Assembly (NCBI GenBank): GCA_963626085.1
Contig: CAVFVJ010000031.1
Coordinates: forward strand, 44,693 to 108,692
Origin: Colivivens sp963626085
Lineage (GTDB): Bacteria > Bacteroidota > Bacteroidia > Bacteroidales > Bacteroidaceae
Direction of reading: 5' to 3'
Length of the DNA stretch: 64,000 bases
Positions 42,363-52,485 of the stretch are shown here, piece by piece. A program made the translations under genes and the position numbers. The notes under the pieces are model-generated. The model did no database searches. It was given only the letters and a program-made list of their open reading frames with translations, and was not told the DNA's origin. Every line of letters begins with the position of its first letter. The stretch's first letter is position 1.

Positions 42363-43187
42363 ATGAACAGACAAGAACTGATTAATCAGATTAAAACCAA
42401 AAAGACCTTCCTGTGTGTAGGGCTTGACACAGACATCAAGAAAATACCGCAACACCTTATTAATAATATGGAAGACCCGGTATTCGAGTTCAACAAGTCA
42501 ATCATCGATGCTACTGCACAATATTGCATTGCATACAAGCCCAACATCGCATTCTATGAATGTGAGGGTATCAATGGATGGAGAAGCCTCGAGCGCACTG
42601 TGAAATACTTAAAGGAGAACTACACGAATCATCTTGTCATAGCCGATGCAAAGCGCGGAGACATAGGCAACACATCAAAGATGTATGCACGTTGTTTCTT
42701 TGAGGAGATGAATGTGGACGCTATCACTGTTGCCCCATATATGGGAGAAGACAGCGTTTCTCCGTTCCTCGGTTACAAAGACAAATGGGTCATACTCCTC
42801 GCCCTTACCAGCAACAAGGGCAGTCAAGACTTCCAGTTCTCCGAACTCAGCGAAGGTGGCAGACTGTTTGAAAAAGTCATAGAGAGGAGCCAACAGTGGG
42901 CTGACGAGGGTCAGATGATGTATGTAGTCGGAGCCACACAAGGTAAGATGTTCGAGGACATACGCAAGGTTGCACCCAACCATTTCCTACTCGTGCCTGG
43001 TGTGGGAGCGCAAGGAGGCAGCTTGGAAGAGGTGTGCAAGTACGGCATGAACAAAGACTGCGGACTGATAGTCAACTCCTCACGCGCCATCATATACGCT
43101 GACTCAACAGAACGTTTTGCAGAAGTGGCTGCAGATAAAGCTAAGGAAGTACAACTCCAGATGGAACGATTCCTTGGTGATATTTAA
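42363..43187 (+). CDS. pyrF: Orotidine 5'-phosphate decarboxylase (type 2)
   Basis: Last step of UMP synthesis. The 274 residues match the longer type 2 PyrF found in Bacteroidetes and some other phyla. The catalytic signature VIADAKRGDIGNT holds the Lys and Asp charge network, and the barrel ends with the phosphate loop VPGVGAQGG. It starts 24 bases after a TAATTTTG box and is followed 13 bases after its stop by uvrA on the same strand. pyrF sits next to the nitrogen operon but is divergent from it. Confidence 0.95.
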   Translation: MNRQELINQIKTKKTFLCVGLDTDIKKIPQHLINNMEDPVFEFNKSIIDATAQYCIAYKPNIAFYECEGINGWRSLERTVKYLKENYTNHLVIADAKRGDIGNTSKMYARCFFEEMNVDAITVAPYMGEDSVSPFLGYKDKWVILLALTSNKGSQDFQFSELSEGGRLFEKVIERSQQWADEGQMMYVVGATQGKMFEDIRKVAPNHFLLVPGVGAQGGSLEEVCKYGMNKDCGLIVNSSRAIIYADSTERFAEVAADKAKEVQLQMERFLGDI

Positions 43188-43200
43188 GACTTGACGACTG

Positions 43201-46011
43201 ATGGACGACTGTATCAGAATACGTGGAGCGAAAGTGAACAATCTTAAGAATGTCTGTGTTGACATTCCGAGGAACAAGTTCGTGGTGATAACTGGAGTAA
43301 GCGGATCGGGTAAGTCGTCGCTTGCCTTCGACACACTGTACGCAGAGGGGCAACGCCGTTATGTGGAAAGCCTAAGTACCTATGCGCGACAGTTTATGGG
43401 CAGAATGGCAAAACCTGAATGCGACCTCATCGAAGGGATACCGCCTGCAATCGCCATTGAGCAGAAAGTCATCAGCCGGAATCCGAGAAGTACCGTAGGC
43501 ACATCAACTGAAATCTACGACTACCTCCGCATGCTCTATGCGCGAGTAGGTCACACATTCTCACCCATCAGCGGACAAGAGGTAAAGAAACATACGCCAG
43601 AGGATGTGGTACACTGCATGAAATCTTATCCCGAAGGAACCCGTTTCATGGTACTTTGTCCTCTCATTTGCAGAAAAGGGAGGTCGGAATCCGAACAACT
43701 TGCGGAATACGCCAAACAGGGACTGTCGCTAACTGACGTGATTGACGGCAAGACATATATAGTCATAGCCCGAATGACTGTGCGCGACGAGCACAACAAC
43801 ATAAGCCACCTCGTAGATTCCTGTGAGACCGCACTCTACGAGGGTGAAGGACAGTGCATACTGAAATTCCTCATCAACAGTTCTGGACAAGGTGATTCCA
43901 ACGCAATCAACAGGTACTCCATACACACGTTCTCGTTGGCATTTGAGGCTGATGGGATGACATTCACGGAACCCTCTGAACACCTGTTCTCATTCAACTC
44001 TCCCATAGGGGCATGTCCTACATGTGAGGGATTCGGCAAAATCATGGGCATAGACGAACAATTGGTCATACCCAACCAAGAGCTGAGTGTATACGACGAG
44101 GCTGTATTCTGTTGGCGCGGAACGAAGATGAGTGCATGGAAAGACGAGTTCTGCCGACAAGCAGCTTCACGCAACTTCCCTATCTTCGAACCATACTACC
44201 GGTTGACACAGGAACAGAAAAATTATCTCTGGCATGGGGACACAGACACCAATGGCAACAGGACCAACGAGCACCAACCATGCATTGACCGTTTCTTCGA
44301 CATGTTGCGCGAAAACCAGTACAAGATACAGTACCGTGTGATGCTGGCACGATACAGAGGGAAAACCACATGCCCACTGTGCAACGGGACCCGACTGAGA
44401 AAAGAGGCCAACTACGTCAAGATTGGAGGCAAGAGCATAACTCAATTGGTCGAGATGCCTATAAGTGAGTTGTCTCTATTCTTTGAAAACCTACAACTGT
44501 CCGATCACGATGCAGCCATTGCACGCAGATTATTAACAGAGATCCGTAGCCGGTTGCAGTTCATGAACGACGTGGGACTGTCATACCTTACCCTCAACCG
44601 ACTGAGCAACACTCTCTCGGGTGGAGAAAGTCAGAGAATTAACCTTGCCACCAGCCTCGGAAGCAGTTTGGTGGGAAGTTTGTATATCCTAGATGAACCA
44701 AGTATAGGACTACACAGCAGGGATACCCAACGGTTGATAAAGGTTCTGAAAGAACTGCGAGACATAGGTAATACGGTAGTGGTTGTGGAACATGACGAGG
44801 AAATCATACGTACTGCTGACCACATTATCGACATCGGTCCCGACGCTGGACGACTAGGAGGTAATGTAGTGTGGCAAGGTGCACCAAACACTCAGGACAA
44901 AGATATTCTAGACGGAAGCACACAACAACCGACAAATAGCCACACTCTCGACTTCCTCACACACAGAGAAACCATAGAAGTGCCGCACAGCCGACGTGCT
45001 TGGAACAACTATATACTCATCAGATGTGCAAGGGAAAACAACCTCAAGGGTATAGACGTGAAGATACCACTCAACGTGATGACTGTAGTAACTGGAGTAA
45101 GCGGCAGTGGCAAGTCAACTCTTGTGAGGGACATATTCTACCGTGCCATGATGCGCAAGTTGGACAAAGCCTGCGACAGACCTGGGCAATGCCTCGGTCT
45201 TGAAGGAGACACGGATCGGATACAGGCAATAGAGTTCGTGGACCAAAACCCCATAGGCACGTCCACACGCAGTAACCCCGTGACTTACCTCGGAGCCTAC
45301 GACGACATACGCAAGCTTATGTCCTCACTACAACTGTCGAAGCAAATGGGCTACACCCCACAATACTTCTCCTTCAACACCGATGGAGGCAGGTGCGAGG
45401 AATGCAAAGGCGAGGGAACCATCACTGTCGAGATGCAGTTCATGAACGACCTCGTGCTCGAATGTGAGTCATGCCACGGAAAACGTTTCAAGAAAGAGAT
45501 ATTGGAGGTGAAATTCCACGACAAGAGCATCTCAGACATACTCGATATGACAGTCAATATGGCAATCGAGTTCTTCAACACTCACGACCAAAGGAAGATT
45601 GCGAGGAGACTGCAACCGCTACAGGACGTGGGACTCGGATACATTAAACTCGGACAGACATCGTCCACCCTCTCTGGTGGAGAGAACCAAAGGGTGAAAC
45701 TTGCATATTACTTATCTCAAGAGAAGACGAACCCAACCATGTTCATATTCGATGAGCCTACCACAGGACTGCACTTCCACGATATCGCCAAACTGCTCAA
45801 TGCCTTTCAGGCGCTTATTAGCAGAGGACACTCGTTGCTGATAATCGAACACAACATGGAAATAATAAAGAGTGCAGACCATGTTATCGACCTCGGTCCC
45901 GAAGGGGGCGAGGCTGGAGGACATATCGTATGCGAAGGCACACCTGAGGATGTGGCACTGTGCAAAGAAAGTTACACAGGCCAGGCTTTGGTCAACTATC
46001 TGAGTCAATGA
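43201..46011 (+). CDS. uvrA: Excinuclease ABC subunit A
   Basis: The damage-recognition ATPase of nucleotide excision repair. The 936 residues show two ABC modules, each with a GVSGSGKS Walker A (near residues 33 and 635), ABC signatures LSGGESQRI and LSGGENQRV, and zinc-finger modules (CPLCNGTRL, CEECKGEGT and CESCHGKRF). Length and order are those of standard UvrA. It lies between pyrF (13-base gap) and the M64 peptidase gene (20-base gap), so the three probably form one transcript. Confidence 0.97.
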   Translation: MDDCIRIRGAKVNNLKNVCVDIPRNKFVVITGVSGSGKSSLAFDTLYAEGQRRYVESLSTYARQFMGRMAKPECDLIEGIPPAIAIEQKVISRNPRSTVGTSTEIYDYLRMLYARVGHTFSPISGQEVKKHTPEDVVHCMKSYPEGTRFMVLCPLICRKGRSESEQLAEYAKQGLSLTDVIDGKTYIVIARMTVRDEHNNISHLVDSCETALYEGEGQCILKFLINSSGQGDSNAINRYSIHTFSLAFEADGMTFTEPSEHLFSFNSPIGACPTCEGFGKIMGIDEQLVIPNQELSVYDEAVFCWRGTKMSAWKDEFCRQAASRNFPIFEPYYRLTQEQKNYLWHGDTDTNGNRTNEHQPCIDRFFDMLRENQYKIQYRVMLARYRGKTTCPLCNGTRLRKEANYVKIGGKSITQLVEMPISELSLFFENLQLSDHDAAIARRLLTEIRSRLQFMNDVGLSYLTLNRLSNTLSGGESQRINLATSLGSSLVGSLYILDEPSIGLHSRDTQRLIKVLKELRDIGNTVVVVEHDEEIIRTADHIIDIGPDAGRLGGNVVWQGAPNTQDKDILDGSTQQPTNSHTLDFLTHRETIEVPHSRRAWNNYILIRCARENNLKGIDVKIPLNVMTVVTGVSGSGKSTLVRDIFYRAMMRKLDKACDRPGQCLGLEGDTDRIQAIEFVDQNPIGTSTRSNPVTYLGAYDDIRKLMSSLQLSKQMGYTPQYFSFNTDGGRCEECKGEGTITVEMQFMNDLVLECESCHGKRFKKEILEVKFHDKSISDILDMTVNMAIEFFNTHDQRKIARRLQPLQDVGLGYIKLGQTSSTLSGGENQRVKLAYYLSQEKTNPTMFIFDEPTTGLHFHDIAKLLNAFQALISRGHSLLIIEHNMEIIKSADHVIDLGPEGGEAGGHIVCEGTPEDVALCKESYTGQALVNYLSQ

Positions 46012-46031
46012 CATCAAAACAATATCTGACA

Positions 46032-47369
46032 ATGAAGAAACTACTAATTGCAGCCATCGCACTAATCGTAGCGACTGGCACTAAGGCACAGAAATTCGAA
46101 GACTACTTCGAAGACAACACACTACGCATCGACTACATCATGGGAGGAGACAGCGTCAACCAGTACATCCAGATGGAGCAACTCTACAAGCAACCCAAAT
46201 GGGCAGGACGACGTAACCGACTGGCTGAGACCTATCTGCGAGGAAACGGACAGATTAATGTGTTCGACAGCGAAACTCACCAGTTGATATACGTACACAC
46301 ATTCTCCACCCTATTCCAGGAATGGCAGAACGAGGTTGAGGCTACCAAGATGTTGCGTGGGTTTGAGGCAAGCTACAACATTCCGTTCCCCAAGCGACCT
46401 GTGGACGTGCAGGTGACACTGACAGACAACCACAATAAGGTGACATCGAAGATGACCCACCATGTGAACCCTACCGACATACTGATTCGTCCGATTGGCG
46501 AGAACGGCATACCTTATAAATATATAGTGAAGAGCGGTGACATCAGCGACTGTGTGGACCTGGCGATAGTAGCCGAAGGATACACCAAGGACCAGATGGA
46601 AAAATTCTATGGGGACTGCCAGCGTGCAGCTGACGCACTGTTCAGCCACGAGCCGTTCAAGTCACTCAAAAGCCGCTTCAACGTGGTGGCAGTAGCGAGT
46701 GAGTCTGCTGAGAGTGGACCGTCTGAACCTGGCAAGGGAGTATGGCACAACACCGTCCTGCGATCCCACTACGACACATTCTACAGCGACCGTTACCTCA
46801 CCACATCAAAGGTTCACAAGCTCTATGACATACTCAGCGGAGTGCCGTTCGAGCATGTGATTGTGCTCATCAACACATCGCGCTACGGTGGCGGTGGCAT
46901 CTACAACCAGTGGATGTGTAGTTCAAGTGACCATCCCACATTCAAACAAGTGCTAGTGCATGAGTTCGGTCACTCGTACGCTGGACTTGCAGATGAATAT
47001 GCCTACAATGACAACTATGTAGAGTGGTATCCTGCCGACACTGAGCCATGGGAACCTAACATAACGACCCTCCACGACTTCAGCAAGAAATGGGCTGACA
47101 TGATTCCGAAGGACACACCTATACCTACTACTGTCAACGATAAGGGCGGTAAGAGTTCACGTCCGAAGAACGCAGAGAAAGCAGGACAGCAAGAGGACCT
47201 TAACGCCAAAACAAAGAAAGTGGGCGTGTACGAAGGCGGTGGTTACCAAACCAAGGGAGTTTACCGTCCAGCGGAACTGTGTCGAATGAACGTTAACGAG
47301 GTAGAGGACTTCTGCCCTGTATGCACACGCGCCATCATCGGCATCACAGATTTCTACACTGCAAAATAA
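46032..47369 (+). CDS. Secreted M64-family (IgA-protease-like) metallopeptidase
   Basis: A 445-residue exported zinc peptidase of family M64, whose founder is the Clostridium ramosum IgA peptidase. A signal peptide (about 1-20, ending at KAQ) precedes an N-terminal beta domain (about 20-150), and the catalytic domain has the zinc motif HEFGHSYAGLADEYAY, which provides two His, the catalytic Glu and a third downstream ligand. The ATG at 46032 is chosen because a start at 45960 would lie within uvrA and mask the signal peptide. It ends just before a strong terminator. Substrate preference is not evident, and immunoglobulin cleavage should not be assumed. Confidence 0.9.
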   Translation: MKKLLIAAIALIVATGTKAQKFEDYFEDNTLRIDYIMGGDSVNQYIQMEQLYKQPKWAGRRNRLAETYLRGNGQINVFDSETHQLIYVHTFSTLFQEWQNEVEATKMLRGFEASYNIPFPKRPVDVQVTLTDNHNKVTSKMTHHVNPTDILIRPIGENGIPYKYIVKSGDISDCVDLAIVAEGYTKDQMEKFYGDCQRAADALFSHEPFKSLKSRFNVVAVASESAESGPSEPGKGVWHNTVLRSHYDTFYSDRYLTTSKVHKLYDILSGVPFEHVIVLINTSRYGGGGIYNQWMCSSSDHPTFKQVLVHEFGHSYAGLADEYAYNDNYVEWYPADTEPWEPNITTLHDFSKKWADMIPKDTPIPTTVNDKGGKSSRPKNAEKAGQQEDLNAKTKKVGVYEGGGYQTKGVYRPAELCRMNVNEVEDFCPVCTRAIIGITDFYTAK

Positions 47370-47398
47370 GGCATACAGTCAAACCGACATATCACAAT

Positions 47399-47435
47399 AA
47401 AGGCTGCCTGAACAAATCTGGCAGCCTTTATTTTT
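47399..47435 (+). terminator. Terminator after the M64 peptidase gene
   Basis: A 10-bp stem AAAGGCTGCC/GGCAGCCTTT is followed by ATTTTT. It is placed between convergent genes. Confidence 0.88.
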
Positions 47436-47457
47436 ATCAAGTACGTTACAATCTGGT

Positions 47458-47835
47458 TTACTTACTTCTCCACAAGCCATGGAGGTTGCAATATTCACGT
47501 GCGTATGCTTCGTCTGCATCCGTCATGAATTCCACTACCGGACTGTCTGATGGAGTGAGCCGTTTGCGATAGACAGCATCGGGTGTGATGAGTTCAATCC
47601 ACTGGATGTAATGAGCCTCCGTCATCGGATGCTCCACCTCACCTACCTCCACACGGTAGCCGTTGGCAGTCTTTGTGACAACAGGCACATGCTTTTCCTT
47701 CGCTCCGTCAGTGTCATTCTCCTTCATCGGTTGCATGGGCTGTCCACAACACACAAGTGTTCCTTCTGCTTCACCCACAACCTCAATGATGTTTCCGCAA
47801 ACCTTACACTTGTAGATTTCATTTGTCTTTGTCAT
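47458..47835 (-). CDS. dfx: Desulfoferrodoxin (superoxide reductase)
   Basis: Reduces superoxide to peroxide in anaerobes. The 125 residues combine an N-terminal desulforedoxin iron site (CKVCG and VCCGQP, four Cys) and the neelaredoxin domain with EKHVP, HPMTEAHYIQWI and CNLHGLW, which supply the His and Cys ligands and the Glu/Lys of the catalytic iron. This is the two-iron class I type. It lies 72 bases downstream of rubrerythrin on the same strand, forming an oxygen-defence pair. Confidence 0.95.
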   Translation of the reverse strand: MTKTNEIYKCKVCGNIIEVVGEAEGTLVCCGQPMQPMKENDTDGAKEKHVPVVTKTANGYRVEVGEVEHPMTEAHYIQWIELITPDAVYRKRLTPSDSPVVEFMTDADEAYAREYCNLHGLWRSK

Positions 47836-47907
47836 AATTTCGGCTGTTTTGTTTGTTAAACCATTGAATCTGTACGCTCGCCTCTCAAAAGGGTTGCTGT
47901 ACGGAAA

Positions 47908-48447
47908 TCAGAAATTGTCCACGTGGATCTCGAAATATGCCTGTGGATGTGCACACGCAGGACAAACGTCAGGAGCCTTCTCCCCTACTACGATATGTCC
48001 ACAGTTACGGCATTCCCACACCTTCACCTCACTCTTGGCGAATACTTCTTGCATCTCGATGTTCTTGAGCAGGGCACGGTAACGCTCCTCATGACGTTTC
48101 TCGATAGCTGCAACCAACCGGAACTTACGTGCCAAAGCCTCAAAACCCTCTGCTTCAGCGGTCTTTGCAAAACCCTCGTACATGTCAGTCCATTCATAGT
48201 TCTCACCAGCAGCCGCTGCTTCAAGGTTCTGTGCTGTGTCACCGATACCGTTGAGTTCCTTGAACCACATCTTGGCATGCTCTTTCTCGTTGTCAGCTGT
48301 CTTCATGAATATCTCCGCAATCTGCTCAAATCCTTCTTTCTTAGCCTTTGATGCGAAGTAAGTGTACTTGTTGCGTGCCTGGCTCTCTCCAGCGAAGGCA
48401 GCCTCCAGATTTTTCTCAGTCTGTGTTCCTGAATACTTTGTTGCCAT
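47908..48447 (-). CDS. rbr: Rubrerythrin
   Basis: A peroxidase of anaerobes. The 179 residues contain an N-terminal di-iron ferritin-like four-helix domain with the ExxH-type ligands (FAGESQARNKY, NEKEHAKMW, KRHEERY) and a C-terminal rubredoxin domain with CRNCGH and CPACAHP. It is transcribed from a good promoter at 48523-48552 and is followed by desulfoferrodoxin, whose product peroxide it can reduce. Confidence 0.96.
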   Translation of the reverse strand: MATKYSGTQTEKNLEAAFAGESQARNKYTYFASKAKKEGFEQIAEIFMKTADNEKEHAKMWFKELNGIGDTAQNLEAAAAGENYEWTDMYEGFAKTAEAEGFEALARKFRLVAAIEKRHEERYRALLKNIEMQEVFAKSEVKVWECRNCGHIVVGEKAPDVCPACAHPQAYFEIHVDNF

Positions 48448-48522
48448 AATGTTTTACTTATTAGAATTACACATAAATAGAATTGTATTGTCTCACTCGA
48501 AGGGCATTAGCCTTTCAGGCTG

Positions 48523-48552
48523 CAAAGATATGAAACAAAAACTATTGCGCAA
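48523..48552 (-). promoter_or_regulatory. Promoter of rubrerythrin-desulfoferrodoxin
   Basis: On the minus strand TTG (48552-48550), 19-base spacer, TATCTTTG (48530-48523). Confidence 0.78.
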
Positions 48553-48629
48553 TGAATTTACTCGTAAAAAAAAGAACGGAGTATGTCTTTTTTTTTCTGA
48601 CGCTGTCTTATAGTCTCACACATTTTTAT

Positions 48630-48637
48630 TACCTTTG
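48630..48637 (+). promoter_or_regulatory. -7 box for the GH43 gene
   Basis: TACCTTTG 54 bases before the ATG at 48692, divergent from the rubrerythrin promoter. Confidence 0.6.
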
Positions 48638-48691
48638 CAACCTAATCAACGACATAAGACAAACCACAGTACATTTATATATTAATGTTTT

Positions 48692-51600
48692 ATGAACAAC
48701 AAACTACTAACGTCACTATTTGTCGCCACGTCACTTACTGTATGTGCGCAACAAGCACCGGTCGAGTGGAACACTCCCGGAGCGGGCAATCCATTCATCC
48801 CCGGCTACTTTGCCGACCCGACCATTCGTAAATTCGGAGACACATTTTACATCTACGCCACCACCGACGGTACAGGAAACGGTTACGGTCCGGCACAAGT
48901 ATGGATGTCGAAAGACTTCGTACACTGGAGAAACCAAGTAATGAACTGGCCTACGACAACTGTCGTGTGGGCTCCAGACGTGATACAGACCAATGAAGGA
49001 AAGTACCGCTACTATTACTGTACGCCCTGTCAGGTTTATGTCGGAGAAAGCGACACCCCTGTAGGTCCATGGACAAACATGTTGGGGCGTCCAGACGAAG
49101 TTCTGATGTACGACCGTTTCTGTCATCCACGTGCCATAACCCTCGATCCACAAGTATTTACCGACGATGACGGCAGCCAGTATATGTTTGTTGGCACTTG
49201 GGGATTCTACGACGACTCAGGCTGCGGATGGGCTAAACTGGCAGCCGACGGCAAGTCGTTCACCGACAAGGGTCTCATATCAAGTCACGAACTGAAGGAT
49301 TTCTTTGAAGCCCCATTCCTCTTCAAGAGAAATGGCATCTATTACTTTACCTATTCTGCAGGAAGCTGCCACGACGACACCTACCGTGTGCAGTACTCCA
49401 CCAGCACCACAGGACCAACTGGCACATACACTTACAAAGGATGCATCTTGAAGACCAATGCCGACGGCACAGTACATGGACCAGGACACCACTCAATCCT
49501 TGTAGACGGTGACGACTATTATATTGTATACCACCGCCACAACAATCCACACTCAATCCACGGATTCAACCGCCAGCTATGCATCGACAAACTGGAGTTC
49601 GACGAGAACGGTGACATCAAGGCGATTGTCCCGACCCACAGTGGTTTACTACCCTCTTCACTGGCTAAGAAAGCGAAGAAGTACAACTTCACTAACTTGG
49701 CATACCAAGCTAAAGTAACGGCATCCTCCGTATTAAGTGATGACTTCAAGGCAGAGTACGCGGTAGACGACAACAACGGCACACTGTGGAGACCTGCCAA
49801 CAACCAAGGTGAGGCATGGTTACAGATTGACCTCGGCAAGGAAACGGCATTCAACCAGATATGGTTGCAGTTCGAATACGCAACGTTCTTTTACCAATAC
49901 AAGGTCGAGACATCAAACGATGGCAAGACTTGGGAAATGTATTCGGACAAGACAAACAACACTGATGCAGGTTCACCTATGATAGAGAAGAAAGAAGTGA
50001 AGGCACGCTACGTGAAGGTGACCATCACCGACACACAGAAGAACGGTCACTTCGGAGCATTATGGAACGTGAAGATATACAACGCAACAAAGAAGCACGA
50101 TCCGTCAACACTACTTCCTGTCATTGAGAATATGGACTATGAGGCAGTGAATAAAGGCTACCCGAACCTGCACAAGAAAGATGTAAACCCAGATGAGCGT
50201 GTGAAGTATAATAATGGACTGGTTGTCGATATCAATGCGGACGATTATGCTCAAGGCAAGGCTATCATGACAAAAGATGTGAAGAACCGTGCTGGAGCTG
50301 CTTTCAAGAGTGAGCAGGGTGTGCTTGTGGAAGTGGTCGACCATAAGTATGCGTTCTACTTCGATGGCAACAACTCACTCACAAGTACCTTCGACTGTCC
50401 GAAGAACTTCACATATAACTCAGCGTTCACTATCTCTGCTTGGATACTTAACCCATCGGTAGACGCTGTAGAATGCATCGCTTGTGTCACACCGCAATCT
50501 GGCGACCTCACAAGCCTGATATTCAATCAAGGACGGGATAGGAGCACTGGACTGGTAGACCACTCTGGTTCGTTCGAAAGCACTGGTTTCCCTGAACAAA
50601 TGACCAAAGGGGAAGGTCAGTGGCAGCACTGGACCATCACCTACGATGGATGGATGGAACGCTATTATCTCAATGGTGAACTGGTGGGCGAGAAGAACAA
50701 CTTCCTTATGTTCAGTCCCGAAGGGCCTATCACTATTGGTATGACCCCTTATGGCTCAAATGGTTACAGTGGTTATATCCACTCACTGAAACTTTACGAC
50801 CGCGGATTGTCTGCGGAGGAGGTAAAGGCAGACTACAGTGCGAAGTCTGACACACAGGACAAGACTGCGTTCGACACCGAGAACTTGAAGATAAGTACGG
50901 AGGTTGTCGCACCGTCACTGGTCAGACTGTCTGTCACCGACAAAGAAGGGAATCCCGTCAATTCCGGACAACTCAAATACTCGTTTGGAGTGACAAGCGA
51001 CAAGAAGCAGAAGACTGTGATGAGCAAGGCTGTAGGAAGTTCGTCTGTTATCATCAGTACTGATGGAAAGAAAAACCAGACATGCCAAGTCATCATCAGT
51101 AATTCTGACGGTACAAGCAGCACTCTGACACAGGACATCACCGTCAGCAACAACGACTACACGGTGTTCGCTGATGATTTCAAGACCCTGAAGGGATGGG
51201 ACGGCAAATACCAAACCAATGACAAGGTTAGTTACAAGGCAGAGAATGGAGTCCTCACACTCACATCGTCCGACACCAACTTCGACCAAGACCCGTCACA
51301 CAATGGAGCGATGATGTACAAAGAAGTGAAGGGAGACTTTATCTTGCAGGCTAAGATACACGGCATGACAGGTGCTGAACGCAGGAGCACACCTGGTTAC
51401 AACGAAGGCGGACTGATGGTGATACTGCCAAAGGACGGTTCGCAGGAGATTGTACAACTCGGAGTGTTCCCCAACTACGACTGTGGAAACATGTTGACCG
51501 TTGTGGGTCGAAGAGGACGGCCACAGTACCAAAACAGGATGTCATGGAACTACGATCCGTACATGCAGCTCCAACGTGTGGGTGACTTGATTTATGCCCG

Positions 51601-51763
51601 CACATCCAAGGATGGCAAGACATGGACCGAGATGCCCGCCAGTCCTGTGGACATACGCCACTATGGCGACAGGGCATTGCAAGTGGGACTGTTCCAGACC
51701 ACTTACTCAGCCAACTCCGCATGGGTCAGTTTCTCTGACTTCAAGCTATGGCTTAAGAAATAA
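48692..51763 (+). CDS. Secreted multidomain GH43 glycoside hydrolase
   Basis: A 1023-residue exported enzyme, likely an arabinofuranosidase or xylosidase. A signal peptide (1-20) is followed by a five-blade GH43 propeller (about 30-340) with the three acidic active-site residues Asp42 (YFADPTI), Asp96 (WAPDV) and Glu206 (FEAPFLF), an F5/8 type C (discoidin) carbohydrate-binding domain (about 345-470), a LamG-like concanavalin fold (about 520-745), a short Ig-like linker (about 750-830) and a second concanavalin-like domain (about 835-1023, DUF1349-like). The end has no sorting motif. It stands alone between its promoter and a bidirectional terminator, with no SusC/SusD pair nearby, so it is not part of a classical utilisation locus in this window. 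Confidence 0.9.
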   Translation: MNNKLLTSLFVATSLTVCAQQAPVEWNTPGAGNPFIPGYFADPTIRKFGDTFYIYATTDGTGNGYGPAQVWMSKDFVHWRNQVMNWPTTTVVWAPDVIQTNEGKYRYYYCTPCQVYVGESDTPVGPWTNMLGRPDEVLMYDRFCHPRAITLDPQVFTDDDGSQYMFVGTWGFYDDSGCGWAKLAADGKSFTDKGLISSHELKDFFEAPFLFKRNGIYYFTYSAGSCHDDTYRVQYSTSTTGPTGTYTYKGCILKTNADGTVHGPGHHSILVDGDDYYIVYHRHNNPHSIHGFNRQLCIDKLEFDENGDIKAIVPTHSGLLPSSLAKKAKKYNFTNLAYQAKVTASSVLSDDFKAEYAVDDNNGTLWRPANNQGEAWLQIDLGKETAFNQIWLQFEYATFFYQYKVETSNDGKTWEMYSDKTNNTDAGSPMIEKKEVKARYVKVTITDTQKNGHFGALWNVKIYNATKKHDPSTLLPVIENMDYEAVNKGYPNLHKKDVNPDERVKYNNGLVVDINADDYAQGKAIMTKDVKNRAGAAFKSEQGVLVEVVDHKYAFYFDGNNSLTSTFDCPKNFTYNSAFTISAWILNPSVDAVECIACVTPQSGDLTSLIFNQGRDRSTGLVDHSGSFESTGFPEQMTKGEGQWQHWTITYDGWMERYYLNGELVGEKNNFLMFSPEGPITIGMTPYGSNGYSGYIHSLKLYDRGLSAEEVKADYSAKSDTQDKTAFDTENLKISTEVVAPSLVRLSVTDKEGNPVNSGQLKYSFGVTSDKKQKTVMSKAVGSSSVIISTDGKKNQTCQVIISNSDGTSSTLTQDITVSNNDYTVFADDFKTLKGWDGKYQTNDKVSYKAENGVLTLTSSDTNFDQDPSHNGAMMYKEVKGDFILQAKIHGMTGAERRSTPGYNEGGLMVILPKDGSQEIVQLGVFPNYDCGNMLTVVGRRGRPQYQNRMSWNYDPYMQLQRVGDLIYARTSKDGKTWTEMPASPVDIRHYGDRALQVGLFQTTYSANSAWVSFSDFKLWLKK

Positions 51764-51770
51764 GCAAGAA

Positions 51771-51805
51771 AAAAACGAGGATTCCGTTATGGAGTCCTCG
51801 TTTTT
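51771..51805. terminator. Bidirectional terminator between GH43 and OmpH-like genes
   Basis: An 11-bp stem (51771-51781 with 51795-51805) whose ends are A5 and T5, so it works in either direction for the convergent genes. Confidence 0.88.
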
Positions 51806-51823
51806 CATTTATCATGTATACTA

Positions 51824-52456
51824 TTATTTCTTACTGTCAGCAGCCCTCTTTTTACCGCTCTTCTCGTAACGTTTGTTGAGTGCCTTCACCACTTCCTTGG
51901 TGATATCGTACTGTGGAGCTCCGTAAAGGACATTATCAATACCGCTGCTCTTGCAAAGGATGAAGTCATACCCCTTCTCTTCCGCATATGACTTGGTAAA
52001 TTTTTGAATGGTGTCTGTCAAGGCTGCAAGTTCTTTTTGATACTCCTCCTGAAGAGAATTGGACAGACGCGCTTGCAGACCTTCTATATCCTGCTGTAGT
52101 TTCTGAAGACGAGCTTGTTCTGTCTCGTATTGCTGCTGAGTGATGGAGTTGGACTGAACCTTACGCTGGAATTCCTGTACCTGTGCAGAGAAGTTCTTTC
52201 CCTTCTCGTTGATCGTAGACTCAGCGTTTGTCTGTTTCTTCTGGAATGAATCCGACACATCCTTATAGTACTCATACTGACTGGTAAGAGTGTCTATAAG
52301 AACATAGGCTATCTTCAAGTCAGACTTTGACACTGCCGCCTTACTGCTTTCCTTAGCAGTACTGGCATCTTCATTCTGTGCCTGGTTGCATGAGGTGAAC
52401 GCAGTGGCGCACGAACATGCCACAAAGGCAGCAACAAAAAATTTTGATGTTTTCAT
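51824..52456 (-). CDS. OmpH/Skp-family lipoprotein
   Basis: A 210-residue periplasmic chaperone-like lipoprotein. The signal peptide ends in the lipobox FTSC, followed by an Asn/Gln/Glu-rich linker. The body has the Skp/OmpH pattern: a short beta strand (KIAYVLIDTL), a long Gln-rich coiled coil (about 70-140) and a closing strand (YDFILCKSSGIDNVLYG). Skp proteins hold unfolded outer-membrane proteins. The lipid anchor is unusual compared with E. coli Skp but common among Bacteroidetes. The C terminus is basic. It follows the small membrane-protein gene by 29 bases and may share its promoter. Confidence 0.85.
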   Translation of the reverse strand: MKTSKFFVAAFVACSCATAFTSCNQAQNEDASTAKESSKAAVSKSDLKIAYVLIDTLTSQYEYYKDVSDSFQKKQTNAESTINEKGKNFSAQVQEFQRKVQSNSITQQQYETEQARLQKLQQDIEGLQARLSNSLQEEYQKELAALTDTIQKFTKSYAEEKGYDFILCKSSGIDNVLYGAPQYDITKEVVKALNKRYEKSGKKRAADSKK

Positions 52457-52485
52457 TTATTCTGTTTGTTTATATGTTTCATCTG

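Noticed and set aside
46032..47369. Calling the M64 protein an immunoglobulin A protease
   Set aside because: Only the zinc motif and family fold are visible. Most M64 members have untested substrates.
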